A DNA stretch of 64,000 bases from Caryophanales bacterium UBA784. Its GTDB lineage: Bacteria > Bacillota_I > Bacilli_A > RFN20 > CAG-288. Position 1 is the first letter of the stretch; each line of letters begins with the position of its first letter. The stretch lies in assembly GCA_002297045.1 (NCBI GenBank), contig DBJE01000013.1, forward strand, positions 310,001 through 374,000, read 5' to 3'. Position numbers and translations under genes: made by a program. Shown piece by piece: positions 9,268 to 16,573 of this stretch. The notes under the pieces are model-generated. The model ran no database searches. It was not told where the DNA came from and saw only the letters and a program-made list of their open reading frames with translations.

Positions 9268-11724
9268 CTATTTCTTTTTGGCGAGAGGGTCGACCGGCTT
9301 GATTTCCGGACGTTTGCTAGGCTTTTTGTTGATTGGCGCTAGAGGATGGAAGAAAGGAGCAGGAGATGGATGGACATCCTTCTTTTCTTCCGGAACAGAC
9401 GTATTCCCGTTCCTCTTCATCGGTTCGACCGGCTTAAGAGGAGTAATCGGTTTCATGACGGAAGGCTTCTTCTCTTCGTTTTCCGGCGCTTTCTCCTCTG
9501 CTGCCTTTGCCTTTTCGGCCTTTAAGGCATTACGCCTCTCTCGGATGGACAGACCATTGGGCGTAAGAGGAGAAGCGGCTTCGACCTTGCCGTTAAGCTT
9601 GTCGACTTTGGTGACATCGGAATACCCGTTTTTCCGGATTTCTTCTTCACGGCGCTTCTGTTTCCAGGCGGATTCGTTGCCTTGGTTGGCGAAGATTGGG
9701 CGGGCAGTAGGCTGGACTTTAGTGACACCCCTGAAGAAGGCCTGCTCAGGCGTAAGGTCTCCCTTGTAAGTCTTGAGCTGGTAGTTTTGGAGGACGAAGG
9801 GAACCCGACGTGCCTTGACGGCTTGGATCTTCTCGTGTTTGCTCTTTGCAGTGGAATGGAGAGGACCGGCAAGAGGGGCGATGATTTTCGGCTCTGGCGT
9901 TGCTTCTTCCGGCTCTTCTTTTTTCGGTTCCGCTACAGGGGTAACGGGCTTAATCGGAGTAATCGGCTTCCTTGTTCCTGTCGTATTGAGTCCGCTAGGC
10001 TTGCCGACAGGAGCCAAATCAACCTTCTTGACGCTTCCCCTGGGCTTTGGAGCAATATAGGTAGGAAGATTCCAGGTGTTGTCGATGGCGCTTTCCTGGC
10101 TTTCAATGGCGGTATGGGAGTTGTCCTGAATGGTTGTTCTTTCTTCGTAGCGCGATGTCTTTTCTTCCGGCAAGGACTTCTCGTGTTCTTCTTCCTGCGG
10201 ACGGAGATTGTCAATCGGAAGGGAATTGATAGAAAGGATGACCGGACCGGATTTCTTCGCTTCTTCCCTTACATTGACCGGCTCGCCTTTCTCTTCATAA
10301 TCAGGCAGAATCCAAGTGGAGTTGAATCCGACCGGTTTGGTTTCGACCTGCTGATGCGTATTGTCGGTAAGGAGGGTTCTTTCTTCGTATCGGGATTTCT
10401 TCTCTTCCTTCGGCAGGACATCCTGCATAAGCTCCTGAGGCCGCTTGCCGTCATTAAGGTCGTCGTTGATGGCAAGGATAATCGGAACGCAGGGTTTCTT
10501 CGTTTCTTCTTTTTCTTCTTTCCTGACAACATTGACTTCTTTGTCGGTTTCCGGCTCGGCGGCGGAAGTGATGTCATTGATAGGTTCGCCAGGTTTGACT
10601 GCCTCTTCGGAAGAAGGCATTTCGGCTACCGGCTTAATGGTTTCCACCCTGTCAGGAGTGACTTCCTTTTCCTCTTTCCACGGATCTGCCTTCCATTCGT
10701 CAATACCAGGAAGAACCTGGACGGCGGCAGAGAGATGGTCGATCCTATGAAGAATCTTTTCGCCTTCGACATTCTCCTTAGGGACGATTCCTTCATTTCC
10801 TAAGGTAGTTACAATTTGACTGATATCGGTGCTTTCGATGCCAGGGAGGTCGCTAATCGGATCAGGATGGATATTTTCCAGACGGTCAAGGAGTTTGACG
10901 TCATGATAAGTGGCTTCCCTCTTTTCGCCCTTCTGCTTTTCAGCTTCTTTGGCGGCTAAGGCAACCTTGGACGGAAGATAAGGAACGGCCTCAGCACTAG
11001 TCTCTTCCTCGAGAGGAGCATTAGCTTCCCCTTTCTCTGCATTTACAGCCTGGACTTCCTCTTTGCCTTTTCCTAATCCACAGATCCTGAGCCTGATGAT
11101 TTCCAGGGCCAGAAGAATAAAGAAGGCATACGAGAAGGCATTGAAATAGGCATTCTTGCTGATGGCGGAGAGCTTTAAAGGACTTAACCTTCCTTTTTCG
11201 AAGCTCAGTGCGACTTTGTCGACTAAATCATTAAACCATGAATAGGCTGAGCCGAAGATCTTGGCCCTCTGTTCACGATATAACTGAGCAAATAAGGCAC
11301 AGCCACAGATAAGGATGACAAAGAAGGAAAGCCAGCCGAACACTTTCCGGTAGGCTTGCTTCTTTCCCTTGGCTTTGTTCGCAGACCTGACAGAGAAGGG
11401 GACATAGAGAAGAAAGAGGAAAATAACAGCAATAAGGAATAGAAGCCAGAAGAAGAAAGCAATGGTAAATGGCTTAGAGGGGAAACCTTGAAGGTTGACA
11501 CGCCTTGACCTATTAAAGGGGATAAGAATGTGTGAATTGACCCATTCATAAAGGGTGTTGACAAGTTCCTTGGCAGGACTAGGCAGCCTGTTCTGAAGCG
11601 GGGTGAAAAGAAGAACTGCACCAACTACCAGCAGGAGAGAAAAGAGGAGAAAAAGGATGTCAAAGACAACGATTGCCTTTGACTTTTTGTTGCCTTTCCC
11701 GGCAACGACTTTGGATTTCGCCAT
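9268..11724 (-). CDS. Four-helix membrane protein with long repeat-bearing tail
   Basis: I do not recognise this family. The 818-residue product starts with a basic stretch, then four hydrophobic segments (about 18-44, 88-112, 131-152, 196-214), then about 600 polar, charged and Pro-rich residues with no further helix. The tail contains two copies of a module of about 85 residues: RPQE, LPxEEK, SRYEERT, DNxH and NxTWxLPxY. Near the C-terminus KPITPxKPV occurs twice, preceded by an AGG-coded residue in one copy (GTMKPITPIKP) and by ATG in the other (VMKPITPLKP). The N-terminal domain is paralogous to the product of 12066-12932. A good AAGGAGG precedes the ATG. A cytoplasmic scaffold role would fit, but this is only inferred. 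Confidence 0.7.
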   Translation of the reverse strand: MAKSKVVAGKGNKKSKAIVVFDILFLLFSLLLVVGAVLLFTPLQNRLPSPAKELVNTLYEWVNSHILIPFNRSRRVNLQGFPSKPFTIAFFFWLLFLIAVIFLFLLYVPFSVRSANKAKGKKQAYRKVFGWLSFFVILICGCALFAQLYREQRAKIFGSAYSWFNDLVDKVALSFEKGRLSPLKLSAISKNAYFNAFSYAFFILLALEIIRLRICGLGKGKEEVQAVNAEKGEANAPLEEETSAEAVPYLPSKVALAAKEAEKQKGEKREATYHDVKLLDRLENIHPDPISDLPGIESTDISQIVTTLGNEGIVPKENVEGEKILHRIDHLSAAVQVLPGIDEWKADPWKEEKEVTPDRVETIKPVAEMPSSEEAVKPGEPINDITSAAEPETDKEVNVVRKEEKEETKKPCVPIILAINDDLNDGKRPQELMQDVLPKEEKKSRYEERTLLTDNTHQQVETKPVGFNSTWILPDYEEKGEPVNVREEAKKSGPVILSINSLPIDNLRPQEEEHEKSLPEEKTSRYEERTTIQDNSHTAIESQESAIDNTWNLPTYIAPKPRGSVKKVDLAPVGKPSGLNTTGTRKPITPIKPVTPVAEPKKEEPEEATPEPKIIAPLAGPLHSTAKSKHEKIQAVKARRVPFVLQNYQLKTYKGDLTPEQAFFRGVTKVQPTARPIFANQGNESAWKQKRREEEIRKNGYSDVTKVDKLNGKVEAASPLTPNGLSIRERRNALKAEKAKAAEEKAPENEEKKPSVMKPITPLKPVEPMKRNGNTSVPEEKKDVHPSPAPFFHPLAPINKKPSKRPEIKPVDPLAKKK

Positions 11725-11782
11725 TTTCCAATAGGCCTCCTTCGTTGATACTGAAAAACTACAATCCTTTCAGTTTGATAAC

Positions 11783-11812
11783 ATTCTAACACCATATTTT
11801 GATTCAGTTCAA
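11783..11812 (-). promoter_or_regulatory. Promoter of the 818-residue membrane protein
   Basis: On the minus strand, TTGAAC (11807-11812), an 18-base spacer and TAGAAT (11783-11788) with an upstream TG (extended -10). The 5' untranslated region would be about 50 bases. Confidence 0.65.
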
Positions 11813-12019
11813 TTGTTTTCTTAATATCTTTAACAGAAAGTTAGGGAAACAACTTTCATTATTAATAGTGTGCAACCATGTATTTGGAACAGAAATTAAG
11901 GAATTCGGCCCATAAAATAGACACACTGCCAGAATCTGTCCATTAACAAGCGAAAAAACAAAGTAGACAACGATAAGTTGCTTAGAGGAAGATGAACGAG
12001 AGTGAACACAAAAAGATAA
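11813..12019. other. AT-rich intergenic stretch, nothing identified
   Basis: About 200 bases separate the promoter of one membrane protein gene from the terminator of its paralog. I see no open frame, tRNA, direct repeat or strong hairpin here. Confidence 0.5.
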
Positions 12020-12020
12020 A

Positions 12021-12046
12021 GAAAAAGCCAGGGCAGATGCCCTGGC
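12021..12046 (-). terminator. Terminator after 288-residue membrane protein
   Basis: The stem GCCAGGGC/GCCCTGGC with a 4-base loop (12027-12046) is followed on the minus strand by TTTTTC. Confidence 0.9.
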
Positions 12047-12065
12047 TTTGTTTAGCTAAGTATGA

Positions 12066-12932
12066 TTATCGGGAAACGTGGATAGGCTCTAAGGAAGCAA
12101 GAAGCTGAAGATCACGTAGGCACGCATCGACTTTTGTTTCGCCAAGGACACGCTGAGGCTCGGAATCCTTTTCCTTGGCCCTTACGGCAACTGTGGCAAC
12201 AGGGATTGCTTTTTCTTCCGTCTTTTCCCTGATGGGTGCGGTCTCTTCTTTGGCGGCAACAGCGACTTTTCCTTTGCCGGCACCGGCGATGGCAAGCCTG
12301 ATGATTTCAAAGGCTACTAGGATGATGGTCGCCCAGGCTAATGCATTAAAGGCACCGTTACGAGAGATGAACGTTATGGCAATGACGGATAACTGTCCGG
12401 AAACAAAGCTTTTTGCTACTTTGTTGAAGAAGTCAGGCCACCAGGAATAGGCGGAACCGAACCACTTTTCGAAACGATATTGGAAAACAAGAGACCTTAG
12501 ACCGAAGATGCAGACAAAGAGAATGACGAAGGTCAGCCAGCAGACAACTTTCCGGTAGACCTGGTTCTTTCCCTTGGCCTTGTTGTTGGCAAGGAGGACG
12601 AAGGGCTGGTAGAGGAGGTAGAAGAGGAAGACTACGCAGAATGCCATGATGAAGAGGAAGAAAGCAACAGTGAATCCTTTGGAAGCGACTCCGCTAGGCC
12701 CAATCCGCCTTCCCCTGCCAAACGGGCGGAGGGCGTGCCATTCAACCCAGTCATACAGAGGGGAAATCCAGGATTGCGGCAAGGAATAGAGAACCTTGTT
12801 CCTTGGAGTGAAGACGAGTAATGCACTCACGACTAGAAGAACGGCGAGAACGATGAAGATGATGTCAAAGACAAGTATTGCCTTTGATTTTTTGCTGCTC
12901 TTTTTTTGGGCAGCTACTTCGGATTTTGCCAT
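12066..12932 (-). CDS. Four-helix membrane protein, short paralog
   Basis: The 288-residue product has the same N-terminal architecture as the 818-residue neighbour: a lysine-rich start, four hydrophobic segments (about 20-44, 88-112, 131-152, 196-214) and a polar tail of only about 70 residues. Shared motifs are NKAKGKxQxYRKV before helix 3, FGSAYSW after it, and an alanine-rich helix 4 ending EIIRLxI followed by a GKGK linker. The tail ends with a short LLASLEPIH segment resembling LLDRLENIH in the long protein, so the long protein looks like this one plus an added repeat tail. It starts with ATG after a purine-rich GGAAGGGGG. The function is unknown. Confidence 0.7.
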   Translation of the reverse strand: MAKSEVAAQKKSSKKSKAILVFDIIFIVLAVLLVVSALLVFTPRNKVLYSLPQSWISPLYDWVEWHALRPFGRGRRIGPSGVASKGFTVAFFLFIMAFCVVFLFYLLYQPFVLLANNKAKGKNQVYRKVVCWLTFVILFVCIFGLRSLVFQYRFEKWFGSAYSWWPDFFNKVAKSFVSGQLSVIAITFISRNGAFNALAWATIILVAFEIIRLAIAGAGKGKVAVAAKEETAPIREKTEEKAIPVATVAVRAKEKDSEPQRVLGETKVDACLRDLQLLASLEPIHVSR

Positions 12933-12983
12933 TTCAATAGGCCCCCTTCCTTTTAAAACAATATTGTTTTTTGTTCAGTATTC

Positions 12984-13013
12984 ATTGTATCACTCAGGCA
13001 AATCACTTGACAA
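12984..13013 (-). promoter_or_regulatory. Promoter of the 288-residue membrane protein
   Basis: On the minus strand, TTGTCA (13008-13013), an 18-base spacer and TACAAT (12984-12989) with extended -10 TGA. A plus-strand TTGACA at 13007-13012 overlaps it, but its -10 is poor. Confidence 0.65.
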
Positions 13014-13050
13014 TGAGGAAAAGACACAAAATAAGTCTTTTTCCTCCCGT

Positions 13051-13099
13051 CACAGAAAAACCCGGTTGCTCATGGAAGAATCAACCGGGTTTCCCTGTG
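13051..13099. other. Long hairpin in a divergent intergenic region
   Basis: CACAG pairs with CTGTG (13051-13055/13095-13099). After a 2x2 internal loop, AAACCCGGTTG pairs with CAACCGGGTTT (13058-13068/13082-13092) around a 13-base loop. It sits inside the 292-base gap between divergent genes. It is followed by a short T run on the minus strand but not on the plus strand. It could be an attenuator in the leader of the HAD gene or the end of an unannotated small RNA. Confidence 0.6.
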
Positions 13100-13224
13100 T
13101 GTTATTCAATAGGATTAACTATCAATTTGACAAAAATATTTTATCGTTTTCTGTTGTCAAAGGCAAACGAAAAAAAGAGGTTATTCTTTTTGGATGGTAA
13201 AATAATCATCTGGAGGTAAATCCT

Positions 13225-13956
13225 ATGGCCAAACTGATGGTGTTTTTTGATTGCTGGGACACTCTAATCCGGTTCAAAACGAAAGACGAGAGATGGACGT
13301 TCCTTCCTTTAAGGGACCATGCACTAAACCGTGACCAGGTAGACTGGGACAAGGTGGCTGCCTTCGCCAAGAGATACGAAGAACTCTATTATTCCTCCCA
13401 TAGCAGGTATGAGACTTCCTCCCTTGCCTACTGCCGTCTGCTTGTGACTCTTTTCCATATCCGTCTCGACTGCCCGCTTTCTTTTGCCGCTTCACAGATT
13501 AGGGATTATCTTGATCCCTCTCCTGTCGAAGGCATCGAGGATTTCCTTGCCTTCCTGGAAAAGAAGGCAGTACCTTATGCCTGTCTTTCCAATACGATTT
13601 ATACGGAAGAAGACACCAGAAAAGCCATCACCAGGCATATTCCTGCCCACCATCTTTCCTTCGTCCTTGCTTCGAGTGAAATCGGTGTGAAGAAACCAAA
13701 TCCCGACTTTTTCCTCGCCGGTCTTTCCAGGGCGGATGTCACCCCTGAGAATGCTGTTTATATCGGTGACTCCTTCCTTCAGGATGTCTATGGTTCTTTT
13801 AACGCAGGATTTAGTAAGTCCTATTGGCTTAATCATAAACATGCTTCTCCGTTCTTCCTTCCTGAATTCCCCGGAAGGAAAACAAGGAAATATAGGGAGG
13901 TCTCCGGCTATCGGCAGATTCAGGATGACTTAGAAGAGAGGCTTAACCATGATTAA
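13225..13956 (+). CDS. HAD-superfamily hydrolase
   Basis: This is a cytoplasmic phosphatase-like protein of 243 residues. Motif I is FDCWDTL at residues 8-14 (nucleophile Asp 9), motif II is CLSNT near 119, the motif III Lys lies in GVKKPNPDFF near 153, and motif IV is YIGDSFLQDV near 180. The insert between motifs I and II is helical, as in subclass I HADs. A strong GGAGG lies 7 bases before the ATG. It overlaps the acyl-ACP thioesterase gene by 8 bases and heads a four-gene cluster with comFA and comFC. Substrate unknown. Confidence 0.85.
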   Translation: MAKLMVFFDCWDTLIRFKTKDERWTFLPLRDHALNRDQVDWDKVAAFAKRYEELYYSSHSRYETSSLAYCRLLVTLFHIRLDCPLSFAASQIRDYLDPSPVEGIEDFLAFLEKKAVPYACLSNTIYTEEDTRKAITRHIPAHHLSFVLASSEIGVKKPNPDFFLAGLSRADVTPENAVYIGDSFLQDVYGSFNAGFSKSYWLNHKHASPFFLPEFPGRKTRKYREVSGYRQIQDDLEERLNHD

Positions 13957-14704
13957 CCCGAATTATCCAAACCCGTCGGAGGGCGATGTCCGTTACCAGA
14001 AGAGGAACTACCAGGCAAAAAGGGACTCACTAGGAAGAGTTGACCTGAAAAGCCTTCTTGAGGTTTTTCAGAATGCGGCAGGAAGGCAGATTGAGAAGCT
14101 TAATATTGGGAAATCCTTTCAGGAAAAGGAAAATTTCCTCTATGTCGTCTGCCGGGTGAAAGGAAGGATCAGGCGGAAGAGGAAAAAAGAAGAAAGCCTT
14201 TGCCTAGTCACGTATCCACTTTCCTTTTCCTCGATTCAGAGCGAACGTTTCTGCTACCTGCTTGACGAGGATCTTAATCCGGTTTTCTCCCTTTCGTCCC
14301 TATGGGTCTATAGGGATCCTCTTACCCGGAGAAGGAAACCGGTAAGAGCGGCAAAGAACCAGTTGATGGCTTCCGCACCGGAAATCAGCGAACTTACCCC
14401 GCTCCCTGGCTTTGAACGGCTAAATGGACTTGATAGGCCCGATGGACCATATGAAAAAGTCCTTACTCACAAAGTCAGCAGGGAAGACATTGATTCCAAC
14501 CACCATAGGAACAATACCGTCTATCTTTCTCTTGCCCAGCAGGTCTGCGACCTTAACTTTTCCACCTTTGAAATCAATTTTGAGAAGGAATGTGTCCTAG
14601 GCGAAGAACTTTCCCTCTTTATCTTAAAGGAGAGAAACGTTCAGCTGATTAAAGGAATAAAAGAAGATGGGACGTTATCTTTTAAAGTAAGATTTTCTCT
14701 CTGA
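13949..14704 (+). CDS. Acyl-ACP thioesterase (FatA type)
   Basis: It hydrolyses acyl-ACP to free fatty acid, and is predicted to be cytoplasmic. The 251-residue product has the double hot-dog layout of bacterial FatA-type thioesterases. The second domain carries the family signature as DSNHHMNNTVYL near residue 185, with Met from AGG at 14507-14509, the position usually occupied by V, M or L in the GHVNN motif. The N-terminal domain contains a FQNAAGR helix near 48. It overlaps the HAD gene, so the two are co-translated. Together with the acyl ligase at 60850 it suggests active handling of free fatty acids. Confidence 0.8.
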   Translation: MINPNYPNPSEGDVRYQKRNYQAKRDSLGRVDLKSLLEVFQNAAGRQIEKLNIGKSFQEKENFLYVVCRVKGRIRRKRKKEESLCLVTYPLSFSSIQSERFCYLLDEDLNPVFSLSSLWVYRDPLTRRRKPVRAAKNQLMASAPEISELTPLPGFERLNGLDRPDGPYEKVLTHKVSREDIDSNHHRNNTVYLSLAQQVCDLNFSTFEINFEKECVLGEELSLFILKERNVQLIKGIKEDGTLSFKVRFSL

Positions 14705-14739
14705 TTGGAAAAGACTCTTTTTTCTTCCCATATGAAGTG

Positions 14740-15897
14740 ATGGAAGAAAAAGAGAAGTATATCTGTCCGATCTGTAAAGCTTCCTCTTGGCCGTATATTG
14801 CTAACCGAAATGGTAAGCCTTATTGCCGGAGATGCCTTTCCTTTCAAGGAAAAAGTGCTGATAATTCCTATCTTCCAAATAAAAATATTAGACTTTGCTT
14901 GAATTATCCCTTGAGCAAAGAACAGGAAGCAATCAGCCTGCAAACAAAAAAAGCGGTAGAGGAAGGAAGAAATGTTCTTCTTCATGCGGTCACGGGGGCA
15001 GGGAAAACGGAACTTGTCTATCCGGCAAGGGAAAGGAGGCTTAAAAAGCGCCTCCGGGTAGGGTTCGCCACCCCAAGAAGAGACGTGGTCGTCGACCTTT
15101 ATCCCCGGATAAAGGAAGCATTTCCTTTGGCCAAGGTCGTCTCGGTTTATGGCGGACATCATCAGATAAGGGAGGGGGATATCCTCCTTGCCACGACCCA
15201 TCAGCTTTTCCGCTATCCCTCGTATTTTGATTTGCTGATTCTTGATGAAATCGATGCCTTCCCTTTTAAGGGTGATCCGGTTCTGCAGTCTTTTTTCCGC
15301 CGAAGCGTCAAAGGCAACTATATCCTACTTTCCGCCACCCCATCGGAAGAACAAAGGAATGAGGTGAAAAAGGACAACGGAGTCATCTTAAAACTCTATT
15401 CCCGCTACCACGGCCACCCTCTTCCCGTGCCGGAGAGGAGGACGAAGACAAGACCTGGACTTTATCTTGCCTGTTATCGCATCCTAAAGGATTTCCTGAC
15501 CGAAGGCAAGCCGGTTTTTGTTTTCGTTCCGACGATTGAAATCGGCAAGAAGCTTTTTCTTTTTCTTTCCCTTTTTCTGAAAAATGGCGCCTTTGTCTCT
15601 TCAAAAGAGGAGCAAAGAAGACTGCTCATCGAGGCATTTAAGGAGAAAAAGCTCTCTTATCTTGTCACGACTTCCATTCTTGAACGGGGCGTTACCGTCT
15701 TTGACCTTCAGGTGATTGTCTTCAGGGCTGACCACCCTTTGTACGACTGCGCAGGCTTGGTGCAGATTTCCGGACGGGTAGGAAGAAAAATCCATGCCGA
15801 AAAAGGAAAAGTGTTTTTTATCTCTGAGGTCGAAACAAGGGAAAGGAAACGTGCAAGAAATGAGATTGAGAAATACAACAGAAGCCTATTGTCTTAA
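14740..15897 (+). CDS. comFA: Competence DNA helicase-like ComFA
   Basis: This DEAD-like ATPase is associated with DNA uptake during transformation. The 385-residue product has an N-terminal four-Cys zinc element (CPIC and CRRC, residues 9-32), Walker A AVTGAGKTE (83-91), FATPRRDVV near 107, TTHQLFRY near 150, DEIDAFP as the Walker B box near 168, LLSATPS near 197 and motif VI QISGRVGR near 345. The start is ATG 14740 (a GTG at 14737 is the alternative); neither has a clear Shine-Dalgarno site. comFC follows and overlaps its end. No other competence genes are in the window, so a transformation role here is inferred from the family. Confidence 0.9.
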   Translation: MEEKEKYICPICKASSWPYIANRNGKPYCRRCLSFQGKSADNSYLPNKNIRLCLNYPLSKEQEAISLQTKKAVEEGRNVLLHAVTGAGKTELVYPARERRLKKRLRVGFATPRRDVVVDLYPRIKEAFPLAKVVSVYGGHHQIREGDILLATTHQLFRYPSYFDLLILDEIDAFPFKGDPVLQSFFRRSVKGNYILLSATPSEEQRNEVKKDNGVILKLYSRYHGHPLPVPERRTKTRPGLYLACYRILKDFLTEGKPVFVFVPTIEIGKKLFLFLSLFLKNGAFVSSKEEQRRLLIEAFKEKKLSYLVTTSILERGVTVFDLQVIVFRADHPLYDCAGLVQISGRVGRKIHAEKGKVFFISEVETRERKRARNEIEKYNRSLLS

Positions 15898-16507
15898 TTG
15901 CCTGAAAAGATTTTATCTTTCTCCAATACGGGAGAGGATAGAAAGAAAGCCTCTCCTTTGCCCGGAATGTCTGAAAAACAGGAGAAAAGAAAGGAAGAAA
16001 AGAAGATTGTTTGCTACCCCTATTCTTTTTCTGTCCAAATACGATGGACAAAGGAAGGAAAGGCTGATGAAATTCAAGGAGTACGGAGATATCGTCCTTG
16101 GAGAAGCCTTCCTTTATTATTTTCTTCCCTGGATCAGACTTTTTTGCCGCTCTTCTATAATTGTCCCCCTTCCTTCTTCGAATAAGCGGAATAGGAAAAG
16201 AGGCTTTGTCCACCTAGAGGAAAGGCTTAAGCCTCATTCTCTCCCTTTTCTTTCCTGCCTAAGAAAACAATCGGACAAAGAACAGAAGGAAAAAAAGGCA
16301 ATAGAGAGAAGGGAAGAGAAGAGTATTTTCTTTTGCGGAAATAAGGAAGATATCGAGGGAAAGAAAATTGTCCTTTTTGACGATGTCCTGACAACAGGGG
16401 CCACCTTTCTTCAGTCCCTTGACGAATTGAAACAGCTCCATCCTAAGTCCATAAAAGGCCTTATCCTCATGGATAATCACAAATACGAGGAGAAACTTAC
16501 CGATTAA
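15860..16507 (+). CDS. comFC: ComFC, phosphoribosyltransferase-like competence protein
   Basis: The 215-residue product has an N-terminal zinc ribbon (CLNC near 11, CPEC near 36) and a type I phosphoribosyltransferase fold with the PRPP loop VLFDDVLTTGAT near 173. PLPSSNKRN and KRGFVHLEE near 105-118 match the conserved PLxxxRxxxRGFNQ block of the family. I chose ATG 15860, 11 bases after GGAAAGGAA, because it starts just before the first Cys pair; an upstream in-frame ATG at 15794 would add 22 residues that lie deep inside comFA. It overlaps comFA by 38 bases. The pairing comFA-comFC is conserved in Firmicutes. Confidence 0.88.
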   Translation: MRLRNTTEAYCLNCLKRFYLSPIRERIERKPLLCPECLKNRRKERKKRRLFATPILFLSKYDGQRKERLMKFKEYGDIVLGEAFLYYFLPWIRLFCRSSIIVPLPSSNKRNRKRGFVHLEERLKPHSLPFLSCLRKQSDKEQKEKKAIERREEKSIFFCGNKEDIEGKKIVLFDDVLTTGATFLQSLDELKQLHPKSIKGLILMDNHKYEEKLTD

Positions 16508-16573
16508 GGATTAAATAAAACATGGTTTAATATATAATATTTATTGTTTACTGAACTACCTGCGGAGGCGAAC

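Noticed and set aside
13949..14704. A 4-hydroxybenzoyl-CoA thioesterase assignment for the hot-dog protein
   Set aside because: The two-domain length and the late N-H-x-N-N motif fit acyl-ACP thioesterases better than single-domain hot-dog enzymes.
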